A program made the position numbers and the translations under genes. A DNA stretch of 64,000 bases, taken from the NCBI GenBank assembly GCA_021413845.1, contig JAIOPP010000137.1, forward strand, positions 1 through 64,000, in the 5' to 3' direction. Shown here piece by piece: positions 16,177-25,422 of the stretch (its first letter is position 1; every line of letters begins with the position of its first letter). Under the pieces are notes generated by a model. That model saw nothing but the letters and a program-made list of their open reading frames with translations, did no database searches and was not told where the DNA came from. The DNA comes from Planctomycetia bacterium. Its GTDB lineage: Bacteria > Planctomycetota > Planctomycetia > Pirellulales > PNKZ01.

Positions 16177-17874
16177 ATGCTGCCACGTCTCCGCATCGCT
16201 ACGTTGTTGTCGCTCACGTTGCTCTCGGCGTTCGCGCGGCTCGCGCCGGCCGTCGATCTGGCGAAGCCGACGGCGAACGACACGCTCGCCTCGCAGCCCC
16301 TCTCGCCGGAAGAGGCGCTCAAGTCGATGGTCCTACGGCCCGGTTTGGAGATCGAGTTGGTCGCGGCCGAGCCGCTGGTCGTCGATCCGGTCGCCTTCGC
16401 TTGGGGAGCCGACGGGAAGCTGTGGGTCGTCGAGATGTGCGACTATCCGCGCGGCCTCGACGGCAAGGGTTCGCCCGGCGGTCGCGTTAAATTTCTCGAA
16501 GACGACGACGGCGACGGCCGCTACGACCGCGCCACGATCTTCCTCGACGGTCTCTCGTATCCCACAGCCCTTTTGCCGTGGCGCAAGGGGGTGCTCGTCT
16601 GTGCCGTGCCCGAGATATTTCTTGCTACCGATACCGATGGCGACGGCCGGGCCGATAAACGCGAGACGCTGTACACAGGCATCACGGTCGGCAATCCGCA
16701 GCACCTCGCCAACGGCCTACGGCTCGGGCTCGACGGCTGGGTCCACTGCGCCAACGGCGGCACGCATACCGCGATCGAAGCGCTGCGCACGAAGGAGAAG
16801 ATCGCGATCGGCGCGCGCGACTTCCGCATCCATCCCGACACCGGTGCGGTCGAACCGTTGGCCGGCCGGTCGCAATGCTTGCGCGAAATGGACGACTGGG
16901 GCAACTGGTTCGGCAGCTCCAACGCCAACCCGCTCTTCCACTTCGTGCTGGAAGAAAAGTATCTGCGCCGCAACCCGCATGCCAGCTATCCGGCCGTGCA
17001 GCGCGATGTTTCGGTTACGCCCGGCGCGAGCGAAGTTTTCCCGAGCAGCAAAACCGTGACTCGCTTCAACGAGTTGCACAGCGCGAACCGTATTACGTCG
17101 GCCTGCAGCGCGACCTTCTATCGCGACGAATTGCTCGGCCCGGAATTTCAAGGCAACTCGTTCGTCTGCGAACCGGTCCACAATCTGATTCACCGCGAGA
17201 TCGTGCAACCCAAGGGAGCGACGTTTACGAGCCGGCGGGCCGACGACGAACAGCGCAGCGAGTTCCTCTCCTCGACCGACAACTGGTTCCGCCCCTCGAT
17301 GGTTCGCACGGGGCCCGATGGCGCGCTGTGGGTCGCCGATATGTATCGTCTTGTGATCGAGCATCCGGAATGGATCTCGAAAGAATGGCAAGCCAAGCTC
17401 GACCTTCGCGCGGGAAGCGACAAGGGTCGGATCTATCGGATCTTCTCGAAAGGCTTGAAGCCCTGGCCGATCCCGAAGCTCGACACGCTCACGCCGGTAG
17501 AGCTCGTCGCTAAGCTCGAAAGCTCCAACGGCACGGTGCGCGACATGGCGCAACAACTGCTCGTCGAACGCTGCGGCAATCAGAAAGAACGGTCGTTCGA
17601 GACGGGCCGGGCCGTCGACTCGCTGATCAAGCTCGTGAACGAATCATCGCGCCCGACGGCGCGGCTACACGCGCTCGCCACGCTCGCGCTCTTAAACGAC
17701 GAGCTCGACACGATCGTGCTTCGCAAAGCGCTGGCCGACGAACATCCGGGCGTTCGCCGCTTGGCGATCAGCCTCGTCACGAACGAACAAGCATTGCTCG
17801 ACGACAAGCTTTTCGCCGCAACTACTCTGCACCGACGACACCACCGCGGCGGCCGCGAAGAGCTCGCTCCATAA
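16177..17874 (+). CDS. PVC-type cytochrome / membrane-bound dehydrogenase, N-terminal part (frameshifted gene)
   Basis: A 565-residue product with a signal peptide (MLPRLRIATLLSLTLLSAFA) followed by the six-bladed-propeller dehydrogenase domain typical of Planctomycetes (TIGR02604-like), e.g. EPLVVDPVAFAWGADGKLWV, DDDGDGRYDRATIF, LANGLRLGLDGWVHCANGG and MVRTGPDGALWVADMYR. HEAT-like repeats begin near residue 440. The frame ends abnormally: after LDDKLFAATTL it runs into Arg/His/Gly-rich sequence and a stop at 17872-17874. The next open frame, shifted by one base, continues the HEAT repeats and the heme domain. The pair is therefore read as one gene broken by an extra base near 17800-17870. 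An in-frame start at 16138 is possible. Confidence 0.85.
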   Translation: MLPRLRIATLLSLTLLSAFARLAPAVDLAKPTANDTLASQPLSPEEALKSMVLRPGLEIELVAAEPLVVDPVAFAWGADGKLWVVEMCDYPRGLDGKGSPGGRVKFLEDDDGDGRYDRATIFLDGLSYPTALLPWRKGVLVCAVPEIFLATDTDGDGRADKRETLYTGITVGNPQHLANGLRLGLDGWVHCANGGTHTAIEALRTKEKIAIGARDFRIHPDTGAVEPLAGRSQCLREMDDWGNWFGSSNANPLFHFVLEEKYLRRNPHASYPAVQRDVSVTPGASEVFPSSKTVTRFNELHSANRITSACSATFYRDELLGPEFQGNSFVCEPVHNLIHREIVQPKGATFTSRRADDEQRSEFLSSTDNWFRPSMVRTGPDGALWVADMYRLVIEHPEWISKEWQAKLDLRAGSDKGRIYRIFSKGLKPWPIPKLDTLTPVELVAKLESSNGTVRDMAQQLLVERCGNQKERSFETGRAVDSLIKLVNESSRPTARLHALATLALLNDELDTIVLRKALADEHPGVRRLAISLVTNEQALLDDKLFAATTLHRRHHRGGREELAP

Positions 17875-17875
17875 G

Positions 17876-19030
17876 TTGAATATCGCCGACGTTTGCAAGG
17901 CCCTTTCGACATTGGAAATTCCTAAGCCGGCGATTCCGATCGCGAATTGCATCGATGTTGCCGCGGCGTACGAAGACACCGTCGGCTTGCGGCGCCTCCT
18001 GACGCTCGCCGATCGGAGCCCGACGGGGGAACGCAGCGCAGCCGCGGTCGTGGTGCTCAAGGGCCTCTCGCGCCATCAACTTAACCTCGCGCGCCTGCAT
18101 CACTCTCTCAGCTTGCGCCGCACGGTCGACGACTTTCGCACCTTCATCGCTTCGGCACGCGCCTCGGTCGGCGACGAGAAAGCGAAACTCTCCGACCGTG
18201 CGACGGCGCTCGAACTCTTCGGCTACGACGCTCCTTATGCGCAAGAAGAATTCGCCTTGCTCGCCAAGTTGCTCTCGCCGAAAGTGCCCGACGAATTGCA
18301 AGCCGGTGCCGTCGCGGCTTGCGAGCGGTATTCCGATCGAGCTGCCGTCGAAATGCTGCTCGCCGCGTGGAACGGCTTTAGCCCGGCGCGCAGATCGCAA
18401 ACGCTCGACGTCTGTTTGTCGCGCGCTACTTGCGCCGAGTTGCTCGTGGCGGCGGTCGCCGCTAAGCGAATCTCACCGGCCGAGATCGGGGTCGCTCGAA
18501 CACAAGCGTTGTTGAACCACAAATCGGCGGAGCTGCGCCAGCAAGCGAAAGCGGCGCTGCAATCCGACTTCAATGCCGATCGCAAGCGGGTCGTCGATGG
18601 ATACCAAGCGGCATTGAGCCTCGTCGGCGATGCGGCGCGCGGTCGCGAGGTGTTCGTGAAATCGTGTGCGAACTGCCACAAGCTCGGCGATCTCGGCCAC
18701 GCGATCGGGCCCGACCTCATGGCGATCACCGACAACTCTCCGGCGACGATGCTCATTTCCTTGTTTGATCCGAATCGGGCCGTCGAGTCGAAGTACGTCG
18801 CCTACACGGCCGAGACCGATGCAGGCCTGACGTACACCGGCGTGCTCGCCGCCGAGACGTCGAACGAGATCACGCTCGCGCTCGCCGACGGCAAACGGCA
18901 GTCGCTCCTGCGCAACGGCTTGGAATCGTTCCGCAGTTCGGCGAAATCGTTTATGCCCGAAGGCTTGGAGAAAGATCTGCCGCCGCAAAAGGTGGCCGAT
19001 CTGTTGGCGTTTCTGTTGCAGCGCAAGTAG
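17876..19030 (+). CDS. PVC-type cytochrome, C-terminal HEAT and heme-binding part (frameshifted gene)
   Basis: The open frame is 384 codons and begins at a TTG that is unlikely to be a true start. Residues up to about 240 are alpha-helical HEAT-like repeats continuing those of the upstream frame. Residues about 255-384 form the planctomycete heme-binding domain (TIGR02603-like): GREVFVKSCANCHKLGD carries the CxxCH heme site, then IGPDLMAITDN, FDPNRAVESKYVAYTAET and QKVADLLAFLLQRK. In intact relatives this domain is the C-terminus of the propeller protein encoded just upstream. It has no signal peptide of its own, so if it is not fused it could not reach the periplasm where heme is attached. 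Confidence 0.85.
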   Translation: MNIADVCKALSTLEIPKPAIPIANCIDVAAAYEDTVGLRRLLTLADRSPTGERSAAAVVVLKGLSRHQLNLARLHHSLSLRRTVDDFRTFIASARASVGDEKAKLSDRATALELFGYDAPYAQEEFALLAKLLSPKVPDELQAGAVAACERYSDRAAVEMLLAAWNGFSPARRSQTLDVCLSRATCAELLVAAVAAKRISPAEIGVARTQALLNHKSAELRQQAKAALQSDFNADRKRVVDGYQAALSLVGDAARGREVFVKSCANCHKLGDLGHAIGPDLMAITDNSPATMLISLFDPNRAVESKYVAYTAETDAGLTYTGVLAAETSNEITLALADGKRQSLLRNGLESFRSSAKSFMPEGLEKDLPPQKVADLLAFLLQRK

Positions 19031-19051
19031 TCGAGGCGGATACCGCGGCCG

Positions 19052-22000
19052 ATGACACGCACGCTTCACACCGTCGGCCGATCTGCCCAGCGCCGATTTC
19101 CGTGGGCGTTGTTCATGCTGCTGAGCTTCGCTGCCGCGTCGTCGCCTTGCTTCGCGGCCGACGAGGAAGACGACGACGAGCCGAAGTACGCCGCCGGCCT
19201 GATCGCGGAATATCGGCAAACCGCTCGCACAGTGGAACGCTCGGCCCGGCGCGTCGATCTCGATCTGCAATTCGTCTGGGGCGAGGATCGGCCGGACGAA
19301 CGTCTTGCGCCGGGCGAGTTCGCCGCCACCTGGCAAGGCAAACTTTTCACGATGACGCCGGGCTCGTATCGCTTCCACGTATTTGTCGGCGGGGGCGAGC
19401 TCGAACTCAAGCTCGGCGGCAAGACGCTGCTTCATGCCTCGGCCGCGAAGCCGGCGTGGCACGTCAGCGAACCGATTACGCTCGGCTATGCCCACACGCC
19501 GTTGGAGATTTCGTTTCGTAAGACCGCCGGCAATGCGACGCTCAAGCTGCATTGGAGCGGCCCGCAATTCGCCGTCGAACCGGTCCCCGAGCGGCATCTG
19601 TTTCACGACCCGAAGCAAACGCCGGCAAGCGCGTTCGACGAAGGCCAGGCCTTGGTGCGCGTGCTGCGCTGCGCGAGCTGCCATAGGATCGCCGCCGGCC
19701 GCGTTCCGCTTCCCGCACCCGCACTCACGCATCTCTCCGGCAACATCGAGCCTGCTTGGCTTATCGCTCATCTCGCAGCCTCGGGGCGGACCGAAGCCGA
19801 GTCGGCATCGCTCGCGCGGCGCATGCCCTATTCGGGCCTCAGCGAAAGCGAAGCTCTTGCGATCGCGGCTTATCTTTTGAGCGGGTCCGAGAAGTCGCCG
19901 GAAGTGAACGTCGCGCAGCCGATCGAACGCAAGATCAAGCCCCCCATCACTACCGACCCACGACGACAAGACGAACCGAAGAAGAGCAAGCCGAAGCCGC
20001 GCACCGAGCCGACCGTTCGCGACGGCGAGTTGTTGGCCCGCAGCGTGGGCTGCTTAGCTTGTCACAAGATCGGCCCGGATACATCGGGGGCCGGTTCTCT
20101 CGGCACGTCCGGTCTCTTCTCGGGAGGGGATCTCACGACGATCGCGCGGAAGCGGCCCCCGGAGTTTTTCTTGCGCTGGCTTGCCGAGCCGGCGAAGATC
20201 AACGCCGACCATCGGATGCCGGTGTTCAAGCTTTCGGAATTGGAACGGGCCGATCTGGGGGCCTATTTGGCTACGCTTCGCGAACGCGCAAGCGACGTAC
20301 GGCCCGCAGCGATCGATGATTCACCGGTGGCGCAAGGGCGCGCGCTGGTCGCGGCGCAGCGGTGTGCTGCGTGCCATCGCTTGCCGAAAGACGCTGCGCG
20401 GCTTGTGCCGGATGCATTGCCTTTGCATAAGGCTTGGGAAAAGTCTTGTTTCGGCGAACCCGACGTCGCTCGGCATCGGCCCGGCTATCGACTCGACGAA
20501 CGTCGCCGAGCCGCGATCGTGGAATACCTCTCGACGTTCGTTCCGTCGGCAGATGAGAAGCCTGCGTACGACGGCCGGTTCGTGCTTGCCGAGCGCAATT
20601 GCACGGCGTGTCATGCTCGAGGGCTCGGCTTCGGCATCGCCGAGCAGGCGCCGAAGATCACGGCCGTCGATGCCGAGCTGTTGCCCGTGCAGGCCGCGTT
20701 GTTGCCGCCGTCGCTGAGCGGCGTCGGCGACAAGCTCACGGCCGAAGCGATGACGAGCGCGATCGAATTGAAACGCGACCCGCTCCGGCCGTGGCTCCGT
20801 GTGCGGATGCCGAAGTTTACGCTGACCGCCGAGGAGCGCGCGGCGCTCGCAGCGCATTTCGTCGACCATGATCGGATTCCCGAATTGCCCGCGCCGGCCG
20901 AGAGCACGATCGCAAATTTGGACGACTCACTCGCCGCACAGCGACTTGCCGCGCACCGGCTCGTCACCTCCGACGGCTTCGGCTGCACGAGTTGCCATAA
21001 GATCGGCAAGTCGGACCCGGTCGGCATCGTCAACATCGCGGCGCATGGGACCGACCTGACGCTGCTCGGTTCGCGATTGCGCAAGCCGTGGTTCGATCGT
21101 TGGGTGCGCAACCCGGCTCGGATTATTCCGCGGATGGAAATGCCGGCGATTCAACTTCCGGTGAAAGGGGTGTTGCACGACGACGTCGACGAGCAGCTGG
21201 CCGCCGTGTGGAACGTGCTCAACGAGCCGGGTTTCACGCCGCCGCTGCCGAATCCGGTGCGCATCGTCCGCTCGCGCAATGTGCCCGGCCTTAGAGAACC
21301 CGCCAACGTGTTGACCGACGTCTTCGTCGTCGACGGCACGACGTACGACAGCGCGATCGTCATCGGCCTGCCGAACCGGCACAACATTCTTTTCGATCTG
21401 GAGCACAACCGCCTCGCCGCCTGGTGGACCGGCGACACGGCGCTCGAACGAACCAAAGGAAAGAGTTGGTACTGGGAGCCGGGAGGGATGCCGGTGGTCG
21501 ACTTGCAGGGGACGCCGAAATACGACGAGCCCGACCTGCGTTTCACGATCGGTAAGCCGGCCGCCGCGGCCGCATCGAGCCAAAACAGTTGCGAGCTCGA
21601 TTCGATTACGCATACCGCCGGCGGCATCTCGTTCGACTATCGCTCTATGTCGGGCGATCGACAACAGGGAGCGCTGCGCGTGCGTCAAACGTTCGAGCCG
21701 CTGCCGAGCGATCCCAAGTCGGCGAAGACGAGTGGCTTTCGCCGCACGATCGAAATCGTCGGTTCGTCGGCCGTGAGCTCGCTGGCGGATCTTCCTCTGA
21801 TCCTTGAAGAAACTCAAAATCGGGTGGGCTCGCCGAGGATCGTCGATCGGACCCGCGCCGCCGGCTCGAAACGGAACGCGTATCTGACTTCGGTGGAAGC
21901 GCAGCGCGGCGAAGAAAAGATCGCCCGCATCGTCGTCGACTATCTCGTCGATCTCCCGCTCGACTCGTTTCCGAACGAAGTTCCGCCGGCGACGGCTCCG

Positions 22001-23458
22001 CCCGTCGTGAAGCTCGAAGTCGTGCCCGGCTATGAAGCGGTGCAGCTTCCGCTCACGGTCGCCGAGATGCCGACGGGGCTCGCGTGGAAGAAGGACGGCA
22101 CGCTGGTATTCACGTCGCTCAAAGGGCGCGTGGTCGAAGCGCGCGATACGAACGGCGACGGGCTCGAAGACACGCTCCGCCCCGTGAGCGATGATCTCGC
22201 CGCGCCGTATGGGATCGCCGTTGCCGAGCAAGACGGGAAGGAAGTGCTCGACGTCGTCAACAAGTTCGGCCTCGTTCGCTTGCACGACGACGACGACGAC
22301 GGCGACGGCTATCGCGAGCGGATCGAAGTCGTCGCCTCCGGTTGGGGGCATACCGACGACTACCATGACTGGGCCGTCGGGCTGCCGAAGATTCCCGGCG
22401 GCGGGTACTACGTGGCGCTGCCGTGCCAACAAGACGAGCGCGATCCGAAGAAAGCGGCGCTCCGCGGGCAAGGGCTCCGGCTACTACCGCGCACGCCGAC
22501 GAAGGATGATCCGCGGCGCTTTAAGATCGAGCCGTTTTGCGGGGGCCTGCGCTTTCCGATGGGCTTGGCCGTTAACCGCGCGGGGGACCTCTTCGCCAGC
22601 GACAACCAAGGAAACTACAACCCGTTCAACGAGATCAACCACCTGACGCCCGGCGCTCGCTATGGATTCATCAACAAGCTGGAATCGCAGCCGGGCTTCG
22701 CGCCGCCGGTGGAGACGCCGGCCGTCGAGTTGCCGCATCCGTGGACCCGCAGCGTGAACGGCATTTGCTTTCTCGACACGCCGCCGGCGGTGCGCGAGAA
22801 GCTCCGTCGCGAAGGTCGCGCTGAAAACTTGTTCGGCGAGTTCGAGGGGCACTTGATCGGCTGCGAATACAACTACCGCGCGCTCTATCGGATGGCGCTG
22901 GAAAAGATCGACGGCACGTATCAAGGAGCCGCGTTTCCGTTCAGTGCCTCTCCCCAAGAGACCGGGCCGAAGGAAAAACAGCCGACGTTCGAGGGTCCGA
23001 CGGTTTGCGAAGTCGCGCCGAGCGGCGACCTCTACGTCGGCAACTTGCAGGACAGCGGTTGGGGAGGCGGGCGGAACACCGGTTCGATCGTGCGCCTGCG
23101 GCCCCATGGCAAGCTGCCGGCCGGGCTGGCCTCGATCTCGGCCCAGGCCGACGGCTTCACGCTACGCTTCACGCAGCCGGTCGAGCGAGCGGCGGCGAGC
23201 GAGGCGTCGGCGTATACCGTGGAATCGTTTCGCAGGATTTCGACCCCGCAATACGGCGGAAACGACGTCGAGCGGGAAGCGGTGCGCGTGAAATCGGCGA
23301 TCACCTCGGACGACGGTCGCCAAGTTCGCCTCACGCTTGATAAGATGAAGCAGGGCTTCGTATACGAATTCCACCTGCGAAGCCTCGCGCCGGCCGGCGA
23401 ACCGTTCTTTCCGGCGGAAGCGTTTTACACGCTCAAGCGGATTCCGCGCGGCCCTTAA
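19052..23458 (+). CDS. Large secreted multiheme cytochrome with PA14-like and propeller domains
   Basis: A 1468-residue protein. Signal peptide to about residue 36, an acidic DEEDDDE stretch, then a PA14-like beta domain (about 45-180, GSYRFHVFVGGGELELKLGG). Five CxxCH heme-c motifs follow: CASCH 207, CLACH 334, CAACH 438, CTACH 517 and CTSCH 645. The second half has a region around 720-990 (PFAM-type DUF6797-like pattern, uncertain) and a sorbosone/glucose-dehydrogenase-like propeller (about 1000-1370, MPTGLAWKKDGTLVFTSLKG, FPMGLAVNRAGDLFASDNQG). It presumably oxidises a carbohydrate-type substrate in the periplasm and passes electrons along its hemes. It lies 21 bases after the frameshifted cytochrome gene, so they probably form an operon. 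Confidence 0.88.
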   Translation: MTRTLHTVGRSAQRRFPWALFMLLSFAAASSPCFAADEEDDDEPKYAAGLIAEYRQTARTVERSARRVDLDLQFVWGEDRPDERLAPGEFAATWQGKLFTMTPGSYRFHVFVGGGELELKLGGKTLLHASAAKPAWHVSEPITLGYAHTPLEISFRKTAGNATLKLHWSGPQFAVEPVPERHLFHDPKQTPASAFDEGQALVRVLRCASCHRIAAGRVPLPAPALTHLSGNIEPAWLIAHLAASGRTEAESASLARRMPYSGLSESEALAIAAYLLSGSEKSPEVNVAQPIERKIKPPITTDPRRQDEPKKSKPKPRTEPTVRDGELLARSVGCLACHKIGPDTSGAGSLGTSGLFSGGDLTTIARKRPPEFFLRWLAEPAKINADHRMPVFKLSELERADLGAYLATLRERASDVRPAAIDDSPVAQGRALVAAQRCAACHRLPKDAARLVPDALPLHKAWEKSCFGEPDVARHRPGYRLDERRRAAIVEYLSTFVPSADEKPAYDGRFVLAERNCTACHARGLGFGIAEQAPKITAVDAELLPVQAALLPPSLSGVGDKLTAEAMTSAIELKRDPLRPWLRVRMPKFTLTAEERAALAAHFVDHDRIPELPAPAESTIANLDDSLAAQRLAAHRLVTSDGFGCTSCHKIGKSDPVGIVNIAAHGTDLTLLGSRLRKPWFDRWVRNPARIIPRMEMPAIQLPVKGVLHDDVDEQLAAVWNVLNEPGFTPPLPNPVRIVRSRNVPGLREPANVLTDVFVVDGTTYDSAIVIGLPNRHNILFDLEHNRLAAWWTGDTALERTKGKSWYWEPGGMPVVDLQGTPKYDEPDLRFTIGKPAAAAASSQNSCELDSITHTAGGISFDYRSMSGDRQQGALRVRQTFEPLPSDPKSAKTSGFRRTIEIVGSSAVSSLADLPLILEETQNRVGSPRIVDRTRAAGSKRNAYLTSVEAQRGEEKIARIVVDYLVDLPLDSFPNEVPPATAPPVVKLEVVPGYEAVQLPLTVAEMPTGLAWKKDGTLVFTSLKGRVVEARDTNGDGLEDTLRPVSDDLAAPYGIAVAEQDGKEVLDVVNKFGLVRLHDDDDDGDGYRERIEVVASGWGHTDDYHDWAVGLPKIPGGGYYVALPCQQDERDPKKAALRGQGLRLLPRTPTKDDPRRFKIEPFCGGLRFPMGLAVNRAGDLFASDNQGNYNPFNEINHLTPGARYGFINKLESQPGFAPPVETPAVELPHPWTRSVNGICFLDTPPAVREKLRREGRAENLFGEFEGHLIGCEYNYRALYRMALEKIDGTYQGAAFPFSASPQETGPKEKQPTFEGPTVCEVAPSGDLYVGNLQDSGWGGGRNTGSIVRLRPHGKLPAGLASISAQADGFTLRFTQPVERAAASEASAYTVESFRRISTPQYGGNDVEREAVRVKSAITSDDGRQVRLTLDKMKQGFVYEFHLRSLAPAGEPFFPAEAFYTLKRIPRGP

Positions 23459-23534
23459 GCACAGCACCATCATCGATCGCAGCACCCTACGCGCGCCGCC
23501 TCATTAGCAGGCGGCCCGAGAATGGTTTCGAGTT

Positions 23535-25247
23535 ATGCCCGAGCAAAGTCAGTTTCTCTTCATCACCTGCCAAGTCGGCGCCGAGCCGGCGCTGAAGCGC
23601 GAGTTGGCGAAGTATCGCCCGTCGTTTCGTTTCGCTTATTCGCGACCCGGCTTCCTGACGTTCAAGCTTCCGGAAAAGCATGGCTTGAAAGACGATTTCG
23701 ATCTGAAGGCGATCTTCGCGCGGGCCTACGGTTTCTCGCTCGGCAAGGTCGCGGTGCCGGAGTCGTTCGTCTGCACGGCGTCGCTCGCACCGACGCTCGT
23801 CGCGCCGGCCGAAGAAGTGTGGAAGCTCGCCGCCGGGCGCGAGTTCGAAGCGTTGCACGTGTGGCCGCGCGATCGCTTCGCGCCGGGCCAGCACGATTTC
23901 GAAGTCGCGCAGACGGCCGAGTCGTATGCCGCCGACCTAGCGATTCGCGCCGCCGCGCCCGAGCAGTTCGCCGCGTTGAAGACCAAGCAGCCGACGCAAA
24001 AGGGAGATCGGGTTCTCGATGTCGTCCTAGTCGACGCGAACCTGTGGTGGGTCGGGTTTCATCGAGCCGACGGCTTGCCGACGCGCCGGCCCGGCGGCAT
24101 CTTCGAAGAGATCGGGCTGCCCGACGACGCCGTCTCGCGGGCCTACTTGAAGCTCGAAGAAGGGCTGGCTTGGAGCGGTTTGCCCGTCGAGCCGGACGAC
24201 CATGCGGCCGAGATCGGCTGCGCGCCGGGCGGAGCTTGCCAAGCGCTCTTGAATCGGGGGCTGTTGGTCACCGGGATCGATCCGGCCGAGATGGACGCTT
24301 ACGTCGCCGGGCATCCGAACTTTCGCCATTTGCGGATGCGCGGCAGCGATGTGAAGCGCCGCGAGTTCTCCGGCGTGAAGTGGTTGATGACGGACATGAA
24401 CGTCGCGCCGAACTACACGCTCGACACGGTCGAAGCGATCGTGACGCATCCCGACGTCCACATCGAAGGGATGCTGCTGACGCTCAAGCTGCTCGACTGG
24501 GAACAAGCCGACGACGCGGCGGAATACGTGTCGCGCGTACAGAGTTGGGGGTTCGGCAAGGTTCACTGTCGGCAGTTGCAACACAACCGTCGCGAGTTTT
24601 GCCTCGCCGCCGAACGAAAAGGGGCGCCCGCTCCGCTTGAGAAACTCGAAGAGCGAGCCACGCGCAAGCTCGCGAAGATTGCGAAGAGCGTCGTGGGGGC
24701 CGGGAGCGGCGATGTGGTTGTCGCGAAGGTTGCCGCGAAACCGCAAGCGGAGGGGCGGCCCGAGGGGGCGCCGCGGAAGTCGAACCAAGAACATAAACGA
24801 ACTAAGAAGGAACGAACTCACTTGGAACCCATTACCGGCGAACAAGACGAACTGACGCAAGAACAACTCGACTGGAACAATCGCGATCAAGGTGAATCGA
24901 AGCCTGCCGCGCGGCCGTCGAAGTCGAAGGAGATTTTCGCCGCGAAGAAGAAAATGCCGGTGCCGGTCCCTAAGTCGACACGAACGCTTGCGCATCCGAC
25001 GCCGGGCTCGAACGCTTCAAGGTCCTTTTCCTCAAGGCCCTCTCCGTCGACGTCATCTTCGGCAGCGAAGACGAGCCCTGCTCCGGCAACCGCGACACCG
25101 CCGGCAGCCGCTCCGCCGCAATACAAGCTCGGCCTGAAGCGCAAGGAAGAGCTCAATGCGAAAGAGCCGCCGAAGCCGATCGCGAAGCTCGGAGCGCAAG
25201 GGGTGAAGCGCCGGCCGAAGCCGATTCAGAAGAAGAAGCGCGGCTAA
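23535..25247 (+). CDS. RlmM-like rRNA 2'-O-methyltransferase with long basic tail
   Basis: A 570-residue protein. Residues 1-190 resemble the THUMP-bearing N-terminus of RlmM. Residues 195-360 are an FtsJ-type SAM methyltransferase: the SAM motif EIGCAPGG at 226-233 and the catalytic K-D-K-E tetrad at K206 (SRAYLKLEE), D287 (LMTDMNV), K318 (LTLKLLD) and E354 (RREFCLA). In E. coli RlmM methylates C2498 of 23S rRNA. From about 361 to the end there is a 210-residue Lys/Pro/Ser/Ala-rich disordered tail ending in PKPIQKKKRG, absent from E. coli RlmM. The stop codon TAA falls within the first bases of the downstream inverted-repeat element. Confidence 0.85.
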   Translation: MPEQSQFLFITCQVGAEPALKRELAKYRPSFRFAYSRPGFLTFKLPEKHGLKDDFDLKAIFARAYGFSLGKVAVPESFVCTASLAPTLVAPAEEVWKLAAGREFEALHVWPRDRFAPGQHDFEVAQTAESYAADLAIRAAAPEQFAALKTKQPTQKGDRVLDVVLVDANLWWVGFHRADGLPTRRPGGIFEEIGLPDDAVSRAYLKLEEGLAWSGLPVEPDDHAAEIGCAPGGACQALLNRGLLVTGIDPAEMDAYVAGHPNFRHLRMRGSDVKRREFSGVKWLMTDMNVAPNYTLDTVEAIVTHPDVHIEGMLLTLKLLDWEQADDAAEYVSRVQSWGFGKVHCRQLQHNRREFCLAAERKGAPAPLEKLEERATRKLAKIAKSVVGAGSGDVVVAKVAAKPQAEGRPEGAPRKSNQEHKRTKKERTHLEPITGEQDELTQEQLDWNNRDQGESKPAARPSKSKEIFAAKKKMPVPVPKSTRTLAHPTPGSNASRSFSSRPSPSTSSSAAKTSPAPATATPPAAAPPQYKLGLKRKEELNAKEPPKPIAKLGAQGVKRRPKPIQKKKRG

Positions 25248-25411
25248 AGTAGCAGGCACGTTCCACGTGCCGTAGCCACCTGCCACATCGAAGCGCGCTG
25301 CGACATTGGTTCGCGCTCCGCTTGTTACTTATTAAGAGTGCGGCTCGATCCGGCTTGGCGATACTAAATCGTTCGTGGTTACGGCACGTGGAACGTGCCT
25401 ACTACTTTAGC
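25243..25411. repeat. MITE-like inverted-repeat element, copy 2
   Basis: A 169-base element with termini of about 37 bases, 25243-25279 and 25375-25411 (two mismatches). Each terminus contains the GGCACGTTCCACGTGCC palindrome seen in copy 1 at 322-494. It fills the gap between two convergent genes. Its left end supplies the TAA stop of the methyltransferase gene (gcTAAagt), and its right end stops 12 bases before the birA stop. There is no coding capacity. It may act as a bidirectional terminator through its hairpins; that is inference. Confidence 0.82.
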
Positions 25412-25422
25412 GGACGACGATT

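Noticed and set aside
17790-17880. Programmed frameshifting to join the two cytochrome frames
   Set aside because: No A-AAA-AAG, CUU-UGA or similar slippery signal with a downstream structure was recognised; indel or error is simpler.
20927-22471. 514-codon minus-strand open frame within the multiheme cytochrome gene
   Set aside because: Arg/Val/Asp-rich antisense shadow; the sense frame carries five heme motifs.
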